From: Moniliella sp. 'wahieum'
Lineage: Eukaryota; Basidiomycota; Moniliellomycetes; Moniliellales; Moniliellaceae
NCBI GenBank assembly: GCA_003971905.1
Contig: RSEE01000121.1
Span: 102,894 to 166,893 of the forward strand
Length of the DNA: 64,000 nucleotides
Reading direction: 5' to 3'
Of this stretch, positions 1-11,900 are shown piece after piece. The notes beneath the pieces were generated by a model, which saw nothing but the letters and a program-made list of their open reading frames with translations, ran no database searches and was not told where the DNA came from. Position 1 is the stretch's first letter, and the number at the start of each line of letters is the position of its first letter. The position numbers and the translations under genes were made by a program.

Positions 1-3000
1 TTCGCCCCGCGTCCGCCGTGGCGAGCGTCGTGGGACACGCCCTCGGCGCCGCCGCCACCGCTGCCGCCGCGTTCCCCCTGCCTGCAACGATCGCCCAGCG
101 CAGCCCTACCACCCCGGCCCCCTCGCCCGCGCCAGCGCACAAGGGACACCACCATCACTCTTCGCCGCCCCAGCAAGCCGAGTCCGACGGACGCGTCGCG
201 TGGCAAACCGGCGGGCCAGGTCTCACATCGCCCGCGATCCAGCTTCGAACGGTGCCTCCTTGGCCCCCCCAGCGCAGCCGCGGGGCAACTGGCACGGCGC
301 AGGCCGGTGCGCCGTTCGTCCCGCCGCCCGTCCCGCTCGTCCCCCCGCAACCGACCGACCGAGCTGGCCTTGGCCAAGGCTCGCTCACCGAGTTGGAGGA
401 GCGCTTGGCCGCGATGGAGATGGAGCGCACGACCGAGCGAGCGCGAATGAGCAGCAAGTCAATGCCCAATGTTCCCTCGCTGTCGACGCTCTTGGCCCGC
501 ACCGGTCTGTCCGAGTACAAGGTGGCTACGCGTGGACGGCCTAAAAAACAGCGCCCGCGCCCGCGGGCGCAAGACGAACGTTCGTCCGACGTCGACAATG
601 CGGCTACAGTGTTGGAGGATGTGGCGCTGTTTGGGGCTCCGAACGTGCGCCCCGATAGCACGACGCTTTCGGTGGTGCACCACGTGCCGCAGCAGAGACA
701 AGACGGCACAGCTTCTCCCCGCCGACCACGTGCCTACCGCTGCCTGCTCCGTCGAGACGTGCCCCGATTGCCGCGAACACGCCGAGGCATCAGAAAACGC
801 CAACATGCTCGCAGCTCTCCCGTCCATCGACTTGCTCGACCCACGCCGGATCGATGCGTTTGGTCCTAAGGAGGAGGACCTCCGCCCGTTCCCTCTTCGC
901 CCATGCTGTTACCGGCTCCTCTTCTACCAGACTGTCATCCCCCGGGGACGGCACGACGGCACCCATCCGCCCCCCCGCCGCCCCCGCTCAGTCCGCCGGT
1001 CCCCACTACGGCGCGGGGGAGTCGGACCAACAGGGCGCTGACCACCGCCCAGTGCCATGACCCCCTTTGGGGCCTATGCCGAGTCGGCCAAGATGGCCGT
1101 CGCCAACAGGGGTCTGTTTCGTCTCAAGCAGGGGCCCGACACGCTGTTGGGGTGGGGGTTGGGATGGGCGTTCAGTGCGGCCGAGGTGGCGGGCGAATTT
1201 CAATCCATTACCAATGTCAGCCCGTTTCTGTGTCCCGGTGCGCCGGAACGCGAGTCGGTGTTGCGGAGCATCCTGCGCACCTTGCCGCCCAAGCCAATTA
1301 CGCTCCAGCTGATCGATGTGTACCGCACGCGCGTGTGTTACCTGACGGGGCATGTGGTTCATATCCCTCGCTGTTGCGTGAAGTGGACGGCTGTTTGATC
1401 TGGGCTCGGTGGAAAAGCAAGCGCGGATTGTCAACCATCTCGACCCGGGATGGTTGGCGTTGCTGATGGTCCTGTGCTGGGCATGCAATTTTACCCCAAC
1501 CCAGGCCAGGTGCCTGCGCACTACAGCAACATCACTTTCCTCTTTGATGGCCGCACTGTCCACACGTGGTACTCGGCCTTCAAGACGACCCTGATCTTGT
1601 CGGACTACATGGCGAGCCAGAGTGTGACTGTGCTTCAGTCCATCCTGCTCGCCGAGCTGTACAGCGCCGAGTGCGACAAGGAACAGGCCACCTTGATGCA
1701 AATTGCCATCCGCACCGCGTACGACATGGGCCTTCACCGACTTGGTGACCAGCACCGTCTGCCCCAGCCAGGCGAGGCAGCAGGCACAGTCATCCTGCGC
1801 CAAACGTATTGCCGGGTATGGTGGGCGCTGGTCTGGCGCGACTGGTGTGCGTCCGAGACGACAGGCACATACACCATTCAGCGCAATTCGTTCAACACCC
1901 CGTTGCCGGGCAACTACAACGATGCGGACCTGTGCTCGGCGCGCGTACCACCGCCGCACAAGGACACGGTGCACACGGAAATGTCCTACGTGCTATCCCA
2001 GCTGGTCTTGGCCGATGTGGTGCGCGAGACGACCGACTTGCTCAACCAGCGCGACAAGCAAGGTGCCAACGACGGATCTACCCGCCGTCTGACCCTGGCC
2101 GACACGGCGCGCCTCGACGCGCGCTACCGCTGCCTCTTGTCCAGTCTGCCGCCGTACTTTTCCTCCTTGGACGGTTTGCATGCGGGGGCGGTGGCGGCCG
2201 AGCCGGGGACGGACGTGGCGGTGCAGCGGTGGCTGTTGCACCAAGCCGTGTTTTCCAAGCTGCTGCGCTTGCACCGGGTCAAGTTATCGTCGGACGTGCA
2301 AGGGCGCGGGATCTGTGTGCGGCTGGCACGGTCCCTGTTGGCCATGCAGCGCCAGTTGCGCGCCGTGGCAACGGGCACGATTGTAGATCGGCTCTGGTTC
2401 ATCTTGCTCCAGTCGTTCAATGCGGCGGTAGTGCTGCTGCTGGATCTGTTGGCGTCGCCGCCGTCGGACGAGGCGGAGCGGCATCAGACACTTACCGATG
2501 TCCAAGAAGCCGTTGGCGCATTGCACTTGGTCCGCCACACGTCGCCCTACGTCGTCGCTCGCTCCTTGGCCATCCTGCGCGCTATGCAAGCCGCCGAAGC
2601 CGCCCAGTGGCGCCGCCACCTCGACCGGGCAGGCGAGCCGGCCACGTCCAACCCACTCAAACGCCGTCGGTCCGAACAGATCAACGTGCTCAACCTCGCC
2701 TTGCGCATCAAGCAGGCCGTCACCGCCGATACACACACTGTCCCGCTGTGCGAGTACGAGGATGCGTACGAAAATGAGGACGAACTGGAGCAGGCCCCCG
2801 CGGCTACCGCCGCCCCCGCCGCCCCCATGGACTTCACCGATCCTACCTCCGCGCTCCATCCTACCATGGTGGCGGGCATGTTGGCCGGTCGCGCTCCAGG
2901 CGACAGCGCAGCGACGCGCGCCCGGGACGCCGGACTGCCCACCACGGCCGATTTCCCCTACTTGATCGGTCCGCCGCCGGGGCAAGGTCCATTGGAGGTG

Positions 3001-3650
3001 CCTGCGATCGGGCCGAACGGTACAGCGCTCTCGCTCTCGCCTGGGCCCGGCTTGAGCGGGGTGCAAGCCTGCTCTGCTTCTGACCCTGCCTCTGCCGCTG
3101 GTTCGTCTTCGTGCGATCCGGCTCGCGGCCAGTTCGATTTGCCCAGTTTTGTTGCCTCGTACCAATTGGCTTTGGCCGCGTGCGAGACCGAGCCGTCGCC
3201 CAGCTCGTCAGGCGGGACTGACCCTTCGTCGCAGACTTTCTCGGTCTCGCTCCCCTCGGGCTCGGCGGGCACATGGGACGGCAACGGCACACCAGACCAG
3301 CCCCGCACATCGCTCGATACGGTCGCGACCGATCCTAGCTTGGGCTTTCCCCCGTTCGGAGCGGGAGCAGGCGCAGCCGCATGCACCGGTACAGGCACAG
3401 GTTCAGGTGGGGACGTGCACAGCACCTCGACGGCCGATCTGTTCTTTGAGTGGATTGCCAACCAAGGCGTTGGCACACAAGGCGACCTCCTGGGCCTCCC
3501 GCCGCCCGGCTTGGATGGCACGGCACCTCTCCCGCTGCTGAGCCACAGCTTTCGCCCCCACCCGCGGAGGACTCTGGCCTGGCCACCGCGCCGCCCGGAT
3601 TCGATTCCTGGTTCGCCACCAGTCTCCAGCACTTTTGTACCGACGCGTAA
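1..3650 (+). CDS. Fungal-specific transcription factor, 5' end cut by window edge
   Basis: This is a nuclear DNA-binding regulator of the Zn2Cys6 class, judged by its middle homology region. The zinc cluster itself is not in the window and should lie to the left. Visible parts are a Pro/Ala-rich linker, a short coiled-coil stretch (LTELEERLAAMEMERT, about 388-435), an AT-hook-like RGRPKK motif (about 529-550), and a fungal_trans domain from about 1060 to 2600 with the HVVHIPSLLREV, DPGWLALL and YDMGLHRLGDQ blocks and the WWALVWRDW signature. The C-terminal third is Ser/Pro/Gly-rich, as in activation regions. The reading frame changes near 700, 900-1060, 1370, 1410, 1480 and 3530. The end at 3650 (…LQHFCTDA) uses the last shift; without it the frame runs to 3684. 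The target genes are unknown. Family confident, start unknown. Confidence 0.85.
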
Positions 3651-4449
3651 CCATGCGCGTACGCTTGTTTGTTTGCTTGCTTAGGTGCGCGGTTGGGTTC
3701 CCTTGGGTCGGAGCCTGAGCGTCAGGCTTGAGCCTCAGTCTCAGGCCTCAGGTTGTTGTTCTTTTTGTTGTTTTGGGTTTTGGCTTTGTTAAGATCTCGA
3801 GTTCCGCGTTTCGAGCTTCGTTGGTGCTTCACTTCATAGGTTTCCTCGTCCCTTCCTCTCTCCTTTCTTCTACCTCCCCCGAGCGTGTGTTTCCCTGTCC
3901 ATGGTAATCAATTGGGCGTAACGAGACGAGAAAATGCAGTTCGATCACCGGACGTCCATTCTCGAACTGTAGCTTCGTTTGCCCTCCTGCTCGGTCTCGT
4001 AGAGGCGGTACAGGTGGTGGAGACGGTGAGCAAGTGAGAGCCGGCCAAGCTTCACAAATGGTGGCAACCTCGAGCTGGATGGCAGACAAACTATAATCAG
4101 ATACGCCCCCGCTCCTTGGTTGGAACACCTTTTCAGGCGACAGGCAAGACTGGGGTATTCAGATTCCGATTCAGCCCGTGGGTAAATTTCTTCCTCGGCC
4201 ATCGCAGCCCGAGGCCGATGCGATGAGCCTCACCGATTTGATGACCCACCCCGAGCCGATCAGGTCATTCTTCGCTCGTCCGGCACCGCTCATATTCCTG
4301 GCCACCTCCACCTCCACCTCCGCCACCGCCACCGCCACCTTCGCCACCGCCACCTCCACTACCACCACCACCGCCACCACCACCGCCACCTCTTTCCCTG
4401 CGATGCGCGTGCCCCCCGCGCATGTGGGCGCCCGCCGCTGGCCCCGCAT
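3651..4449. other. Intergenic spacer and 5' leader of the ABC gene
   Basis: No conserved coding signal is seen. It begins with a run of GAGCCT/GGCTTGAG-like short repeats (about 3712-3755) and T-rich sequence that fits a 3' end region. From 4300 to 4392 there is a CCACC/CCGCCACC microsatellite just before the ABC transporter start. An open frame from 4223 continues into this microsatellite but looks like low-complexity sequence. Confidence 0.6.
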
Positions 4450-6849
4450 ATGCGCCCCCTGCGCCACATCCTCCCCCCCACCCGCTTGGCCCCCGGCCGC
4501 TTGCCTAGGCCCCTTCCCCTCGGGCTCCGGCCACCGGTCGCTGGGCTGGGCATCAGGTTAGCCTCCACCCGCTCCACCCTCCCCCCCGCCCCTGCCTCCA
4601 CCCCGACGCGAGCCTCGCCCGATTCGGCTCCCGATTCGGCAGCGGAAAAGAAGCCCGAGGTGAAAACGGAGGCCAACAGGGTGGGTGTGCTGGGTCGGAT
4701 CTGGCCCAACTGCGCCCATCGGGCGGCAAGCCGTACGGCACCCCAAGAGCCGTACCCTGCCTTGAGCAAGATGTGAAAGCTAGCTGCGACGCAGAAGCGC
4801 ACCCTTCTCCTCGCCTTTTGCTCCTGCTCGTCTCGTCCGGCGTGACGCTCACTGTTCCGGCTGTGATTGGTCGCCTGATCGATTTGTTTGCCAGCGACGA
4901 CACGCACGCCTTTTGGGGACTGACGTTCAACCAGATTGCTCCGTTGCTGGTCGTTGTATTTGCGATTGGGGCCGCGTCCAAGGCCGGGAGCAACATCTTG
5001 CTGGACATGTCGGCCATTCGGCTGATCCAAAACCTGCGGCGCAAGAGTTTCGCCTCGGCGCTGCGACAAGATGTCGAATGGGCCGATAAGCATGCGGGCG
5101 ATGTGTGAGTCGGCTCAGTGTCGACACGTCGATTGTTGGTGACAGTCTGACGTGCGATGTGGGCGATGGACTGCGCGCGGCCGTCACGGTCGTCGCGGCG
5201 GGCTCGGCAATGCTGTGGATTTCGACCGACATAACTTTCCTCATGCTCGGCATCATCCCGCCTGCTGCGATCGGAGCCGTGTGGTACGGCCGCTACATTC
5301 GTGGCCTCACCCACAAAACCCAAGATGCAGTAGGACGAATGACCGATGTCGCACAAGAACGGTTGTCCCCAGCCGCGTTTCGTACCATCACAGCGTACAA
5401 TGCGCAGCCTCGCGAAGTTACTCGCCTATCGCGGTCGATCCAGGACATTGTCAGCTTGCAGGTGACCAGAGGCCAAGGCGACCGGCTACTTTTACGCCGG
5501 CACGGGCTTTGTTGGCAACTGTGCCATCCTCACCTTGCTCGCCTATGGTGGCTCCTTGGTCGCCAAGGGCGTGCTAACCACGGGCGATCTGACATCGCTG
5601 ATGATGTACACGGCGTACCTGGGTGGTGGCCTGGCCAACCTGACCGGCTTTTTCGCCAGCATCATGAAGGGCATGGGAGCTGGTGCGCGCGTGTTTGCTC
5701 TGATGGAGCGGGAACCGCAGATTCAGTCGGGAAAACGACTCGAGGTACCTGACCGCACCCATCCCACCATCGAGTTCCGCAACGTCGACTTTGCTTACCC
5801 CAGCCGGCCCGACCGCCCGATCCTGAACGACTTTAGCCTGACCGTTCGACCTGGGACCAGTGTCGCGCTGGTAGGCGCGTCGGGCGTGGGCAAAAGTTCG
5901 GTTCACTCCCTCGTTCTCCGCCTCTACGATCCCGATCGGGGCGAGGTCCGCGTGGCCGGACACGACGTGAAGGAGTACGAGTTGGACTCGCTGCGTAGTG
6001 TTTGGTGTGGTGGGGCAAGATCCGGTACGTGTTCTGGCCTTTTTTTGTCCTTTTTTTACGGGGGGGAGGAAGGTTGTTGTGGTTGGGGAGGAATGCTAAC
6101 TACCAAGTGGGCTTGGACAGGTCATGTTTGAGGGCACGATTGCCGAGAACATTGCCTATTCTCGTCCGGGCGCGAGCCAGGCTGAGATTGAGCAAGCGGC
6201 CGATGCGGCGAATTGCATGGACTTTATTCGTGCCCTGCCCGATGGCTTGGCCACCAATGCGCGCCAACTGTCCGGGGGGCAACGGCAACGAATCAGCATT
6301 GCGCGATCGCTGTTGCGTGGCGCACCGATCTTGTTGATGGACGAGGCGACTTCGGCTCTGGACACCAACTCGGAACATTTGATCAACAGCACCATCCAAC
6401 GCATTGTCGAGACGGGCCAAGCCACAGTCTGGATCATTGCCCATCGCTTGTCGACGATCAAGTCGGCCGACGTGATTGTCCTGCTGGACCAAGGCCGCGT
6501 GGCTGAAATGGGCAGTTTCCAACAACTCAACGTACCAGGCAGCCAGTTTGAGCGCCTCATCCGCGCCCAGCTCACCGACTCGGACAAGGAAGTTGACCAG
6601 GAGCCCCAGGACGACCTCGATGAGCTTGACGCCGAGGGAACCCACGATGCTCAACGCGCTTTGTCCCAGAGCGTCGCTCATTCTTCCTACCTCGAGGCGT
6701 CCGAGGAAGCACGGCGACACCATGACCACACTGCAGCCAACCTGGCCGAATCGGTATCGAGGTTGTCTGATTCCCAGCCGTTGCATGGCCGACACGAAGG
6801 GGAGCGCCGCACCTCGGATCGGCTTGCCGGCGGCCAAGATCACCCATAA
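4450..6849 (+). CDS. MDL1: Mitochondrial half-size ABC transporter, MDL1/ABCB10 type
   Basis: A half-transporter with one transmembrane domain and one ATPase domain, expected in the inner mitochondrial membrane as a homodimer; yeast Mdl1 exports peptides from the matrix. The start at 4450 gives an Arg-rich, acid-free presequence (MRPLRHILPPTRLAPGRLPR). The transmembrane domain runs about 4800-5700 (LSVDTSIVGDSLT, YGGSLVAKG blocks). The ATPase domain has Walker A GASGVGKSS (about 5875), signature LSGGQRQR (about 6270), Walker B ILLMDEATSALD (about 6334) and the H-loop AHRLS (about 6440). One intron, 6025-6120 (GTACGT…ACAG), interrupts QDP/VMF. Frames break near 4745-4790, 5104 (GG read as G), 5473-5480 (two short homopolymers) and 6000. 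The stretch 4740-4800 is not resolved. The acidic tail (about 6580-6849) is poorly conserved. Confidence 0.9.
6025..6120 (+). other. Intron in the ABC transporter gene
   Basis: GTACGT donor and TTGGACAG acceptor; removing 96 bases joins GAT CCG to GTC ATG TTT, restoring the conserved QDPVMFEGT stretch of the ATPase domain. Confidence 0.85.
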
Positions 6850-7961
6850 GCATCCTTTCACTTCTCTCTCTGCACTACTGTACTAGACATGGCATTCGCT
6901 ACTTGCTTTCGCTTCCAGGTTGACTCAATGCTTATGATCTGTATCCCATAGTCGATCAAATGGTAGGCTGCGTTGCACTGGCTTGCGCGTTTCCCAACAT
7001 GGACCTGTGCCCGGTTCTTCCAGTCAATCCCCTTTGGTGCTTGTCCGACTGCTCTGGCGGCACCCCGTCCAAATGATGTCAAAGGACGTGCCTTGGAGAT
7101 CGCGCGGCCGAGAGGGAGAAGGAAAGGCCGCCGTGGCGAGCGACGACCGCCATCCATCGGATCGACGAGAGAGCGTCAAAAGGACGCTCCCCAATCTGGA
7201 GAACGCAGGCATGATATCAAGTCGAGTCTCGCCCCGGATTCGTGCCGCCTACTACTTACTACTTCGTACGTAAGGGTGCAAGGCACAGTGGAACCAAGTG
7301 GTAGTAGTCGTAGATACGCCATCAGCATTGCCCAAGGCCAAAAAACAGCCAAGTCCTAGGTGGATGTCTAGTAGGGCAGATGCATCCCAATCCCGGACCA
7401 CTGCAACCAATGCATCCTTGAGTGGCATTTTTGTTTTTCATCTGGCCATGACTGCATCGCTTGAAAGGTCACTTGTGTATACGATATCGTGGTCGAGGAT
7501 GCGGACGTGCCAAAAGGTGGAAAGGATGGGAAAGGGGGGGACTGGACTCCGCGACAATAAAAGGTGGTAGGGGAAAGCGAGGGCAAGAATGGTTCCCATC
7601 ATGAAATTAAGGGAGGGAGAGAGAGGGGGAGAAGACGCCGAAGACACGGAATCAGTGGTAGTACACTAGCTTCAGAGAGACCGTAAGGAAAGAACCTAGG
7701 CAGGCCCGTCAAACACGGCCGCGACAACGAGGCGGCGACCAGGCTCAAGGTAGAGCAAGTATATAGTGCTCCTCCACTGCCCCTGCCAGCTTTTGGCCGG
7801 GCAGCCGCGGTTGGGCCAGTACCGTCGCCCGTGTTGTTGATCCCGAACATCTCTTCGGGGTAGTTGGGGCGGTGGACGCCAGGGAGCGCCGTAAAGAGCC
7901 CATCGGCTGCCGGGGGCCTTGAACTGTGCCGGTTTGCTCGGGTTCGCCCAAAAACGTTATC
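6850..7961. other. Spacer with little coding signal
   Basis: 6850-7590 shows no recognisable gene on either strand. 7600-7961 may hold a 3' exon or 3' UTR of the minus-strand gene at 7962-8150: minus-strand frames contain a stretch with YPEEMFGINNTGDGT (about 7805-7850), but the splice that would join it is not clear. Confidence 0.4.
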
Positions 7962-8150
7962 TCAAGCGACCCTGGTCTGCACGCGCCCCACCCTCACGCT
8001 CCGCTTGTCGCGTTCCAGCTCTTCTTCGATGGTCTGCTCCAGTACTTTATAAGGGTCCCATTCAGGACCTTGGAACAGTGGTCGCAGCTTCTTCTTCCAC
8101 GGACGATATTTGGTGCGGTAAACACCTCTTCCTGCTTGGTACCTCGACAT
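7962..8150 (-). CDS. Small uncharacterised protein, probable first exon
   Basis: I do not recognise this protein. A 62-codon frame begins MSRYQAGRGVYRTKYRPW and is strongly basic, then turns amphipathic and acidic (DPYKVLEQTIEEELERDKRS), which looks like real protein rather than random translation. A GTGCAG donor-like site follows the SVRVGR codons (about 7975), so the annotated stop may be intronic and the gene may go on leftwards to about 7600 through a YPEEMFGINNTG stretch. No signal peptide or membrane segment is visible. It is transcribed divergently from the Pumilio gene. It could be a small mitochondrial or ribosome-associated protein, but that is a guess. Confidence 0.4.
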   Translation of the reverse strand: MSRYQAGRGVYRTKYRPWKKKLRPLFQGPEWDPYKVLEQTIEEELERDKRSVRVGRVQTRVA

Positions 8151-8902
8151 GATCGACCGTGCCCTGAGACGTAGTCCATCTTATCGACATGTTGAGCAGT
8201 GTCGGTGGGAGAGGGACCTTTAGCCCCATCGGGCAGGATGGGGGCAAGAGACGCACATCGTTTGTCTATCGCTTGGCACAGGCACAGACGATCGATCGGG
8301 ACGTCTACTAATCGCTCCCTTCGTCGGACACATCACCTCCAGCGCAGCTGCTTGCCAATGCGTCTTGCTCGGTTGCATCCCAACCCGCCCCAGTGCACGT
8401 GACACCCCACGTGATAGGCCGATCGGCGGGCGGGGAGTAAGCGCCGCCGATTTGCAACATTGCACCGAGCGGTGCAGGTGACGCATGCAGTCTGCCGCAA
8501 CGCGAGGGGGTGCATGATCGATCAGCGCGCAGCTGGAGCGGCCCAGTGCCAGGAGGCGCCTGGGTGCGCAGCGCACGGCCAGAGCTGCCAACCGCCGCCG
8601 TGCCTGCGTACGGGGGGAGGCGCCACGCCAGTGCTGGGCGAAAGGCGTGGGGTGGAAGACAGCGCAGGGGCAGTGTGGCGGCGGCTGTGCCAGACGGTGC
8701 CTGGTTCGTGTGCCTGTGCCGCGCGATGCGGCTGCAGGGGGCAAGCAATATGCACGTCCCCTGCAGGCGCCTGATTATCATCACCCATCAATGCGTCCGC
8801 CCGCCCGCACCACACCGCACGCCACCGCCGCATCACCGCCCCATGCGGTCCGTCCACCCTAATCTCTCGCGGCCCCCCCCCCCACCACCACTTCTCCCTC
8901 CC
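8151..8902. other. Divergent promoter region of small gene and PUF gene
   Basis: No coding evidence. Two CACGTG E-boxes lie at 8396-8401 and 8408-8413, 12 bases apart. A TGCATGATCGATCA motif at 8511 recurs in other spacers of this window. A poly-C run sits at 8874-8883 just before the PUF start. An in-frame ATG at 8843 is an alternative start for the PUF protein. Confidence 0.5.
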
Positions 8903-11900
8903 ATGGCCGTCGCTGAGCGTGGACGCGAGCTCGGCGTCTCCTCCCCGGCGTCCTCGGCCTCCGGCATGGTCCGCAGCGCCTCCACCCCGGCCCCCGCGCC
9001 CCACGAGCGCCTCGCCGCCCCGCCGCCCAAGCCCGCCTCGGGGCTGCGTGTCAACGTCCATCTCCCGCCCGACCCGCCCCCCCCCACACCCACCGCGCCT
9101 CCCACCACCACCACTGCCGCTCCCGCCACCACCACCACCGCCGCGCCCATCCCATCCGCCCCGCCCACGCCGCGCCCACTGCGTCCGTCCACACCGACCC
9201 GCTCAGCCCCGCGCGCTGGCCGACATGTACCCCGGCCCCCGCTTCTCCATCGCCAGCTCCCCGCCCCCCTTCTCCGCCCTGCCCCCCACCCCGGCACCAA
9301 CCCGCCCAGCGCTGCCGCCCGCCACCCCCGCCGCGCCAGCCGCCGCTCGCGCCAGAGCATCACCCTCTCCACGCCCGTCATGCCGCTCCCCATGGCGTAC
9401 GGCTTCAACATGTACTCCTACCCCATCAGCCCCCCGCCCGCGCCCCCGCCCCAGCTCGACCCCGCCGACCCGTCCCAGCCGCGCTCGCCCCGCTCCGACG
9501 GCCACGAGCTCTACTGGCCCCCACCCCTCGCCGTGCTCTCCCCGCCCCTCGGCTCCCCCACCAGCGACGACGCCCTCCCCTATTCGGCCCAGCCCCCGGC
9601 CCAGGGGTGGGTGTGGCAATGGCCCGCCATGCCCACCTATCCCGACCCGTCTTCCTGGTCGCCCGGCCCCGCCATCTCCAACCTGCCTCCTGTCCCTCCC
9701 GGTGCCCCGCCACAACCCATGCCCATCTCCATCGGCGCACCAGGCGGGCACAGCCGCAATCCTTCCGCCACTGACCGCCCTCTCCAACTCCCGCATCTGC
9801 CGCCTCCCCATGGGCTCCTATCGGCCGTGACCCAGGTGCAACCAATCGTGGCTTTGACGTGTACGGACAGGGCAACAACCAAGGCGGGGGTGGAGGTGGA
9901 GGTGGAGGTGGAGGCGCAGGAGCAGGAGGAGGGCGTCGGCACCGTCACACACGTTCTGCCGGCCCCACAGGATGGCCTCCGATGGCTGCTCCCCTCTTTC
10001 CTTTTGGCGGCGTTCCTCTCGGTGCCGGTCCCGCTGGCTATCCTTCAGCGCACCCGCACCCGCGCCACATGCCCCCCCCCACTGGCGCGTCGCATATGTT
10101 CCCCGCTACCCATCCAGCTCGAGCCGCCGGGCCGCGTCGTCCGGAACAGTTCAAGGGTGAAGTGGTGCGAATGGCCCAGGACCAGCATGGCTCAGTCGGT
10201 TGCAAGATGCGTTGGACCGCGCCGCTTCGGACCAGCGCGGAAACACGGATGAGGGAGAGGATGCGACAACGATCATCTTGGCAGAGGTGCTGCCGCAAGC
10301 CAAGAAGCTGATGCACGATGTGTTTGGAAACTATGTATGTTCTACATGTCCCCGTTCCGTTCATTGCCACCCACGTCTAGGTCTGGTCTTGCATCCCACC
10401 CCGATCGTTCTGACTTTCTTTTCTCCGGTGGCAGGTCATTCAAAAGCTCCTTGATCACGGTGACGCAGGCCAGCGCTCTCGCTTACTGACTGCGTTGGGG
10501 TTCGTCGCGCCCACGGAAGAGACAGAGAAGGAAGACGAGAATGCAGCTGGCCAAGACGAGGACCCATCGAACGGAGACCTGTCTTCCATCGCACGGCACA
10601 CCTATGCCTGTCGGGTCCTACAACGAGCGCTGGACTACGTGAGCCGTCCCCAAGCAGCCTCCCTAGCCGTTGGCCTACTGCTGGCCCCTTCCCTGGGTGC
10701 CCAAACGACGGAAGATCATGTTCGCACGTTGGCCACCGACCAAAATGCGAATCACGTGTTGCAAAAGTTTGTTGCCGTCTTGGCGCACCCACCGAGCCGA
10801 CGGAGCAAGTGGTAGAGCCCTGCGCGGCCGATGCTGCACTGACTACGTTGGTGCAAGCGTTTTGACCCGTGTCCACGTGCTCGCCACGCACGCATACGCT
10901 TGCCGCGTGCTCCAGCGTCTTTTGGAACGCCTGCCCTCGCGTACGACCCGTCCCTTGGTGGACGAAGTGCGGGCGGATGCTCTGAAACTGATGCAAGACG
11001 CCTATGGGAACTATGTGGTCCAGTGGCTTCTGCAGCGCACCGGTCCCCGCGTTTGCCCCCCTCACCTTCGTCCCGTGCCGAGACGAGTGCAGCAGCAGAC
11101 AAGGAAGAGGCGGCGGCCATAACTGCCGATCATGAGGTGGTGCTGCGATTGATTTTGGACCCGGCTTCGCCGGCGGACGCGTCAAACGAGGTGGGCGGGC
11201 CGCACCGGTTCGTTCGCTTGGCACGGCACAAATTCGCTTCGAACGTGCTGGAGTATGTGGCTTCGACCGCCAAGACCCATACGCCAGCCTATGCTGTGCC
11301 TACCGCTTCCGGCCCCGACGCTGCGCCCGGCGCGTTTTTCCGCCGCATCCTACAAATCTTGTTGGCGCCCGTGCCGGGCCCGTCGGTGGACAAGACGGGC
11401 GCACCGGACGAGGCGTCGGCGCCGGCGTCCAGCCCACCACCGCCGTCCTCCTCCTCCACGACCAGTACGCCAACTACGTGCTGCAACGCGTACTCAACCT
11501 GGTCGAAGCAGAGGACAAGGCACAGTTAGCCCACGTCCTCCGTCCGGCCCTCCGCGCTCCCCACCCTACCTCGCCCCCACCTCGCACCACCCCGCTAGCG
11601 TCCCTCGCTTCCCTCGGCCCGTCTCCCATGGTGCCCCCCGGTACCGGAACCGGAACCGGAACCGGAACCGGAACCGGAACCGCCCTCCCGGCCCAGCAGG
11701 ACAAGCTAGCTTTGCCGCCGCGGCCGCAGCGGCGTTGCATGCTTCTACTTTACTTTTACTTCTGCTTCCGCGGGGGGTTCTTCGTCCCCGGCTCCGACGG
11801 CGGCGCGGGTCGTGTCGCCTTCACTTTCGCTTGGATCGGGCAGCGCACGCGCCAGCCCTGCGCTGAGCCACGTCGGGCCCAACGCCAACGCCAATCCCAG

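Noticed and set aside
4223..4449. ATG at 4223 as ABC transporter start
   Set aside because: It would put a Thr/Ala/Ser microsatellite peptide in front of the mitochondrial presequence and needs a frame change; the ATG at 4450 gives a classical presequence directly.
8510..8902. Long upstream extension of the PUF reading frame
   Set aside because: The extra 130 codons lack a plausible start and are promoter-like GC-rich sequence with E-boxes further upstream; the ATGs at 8843 or 8903 are preferred.
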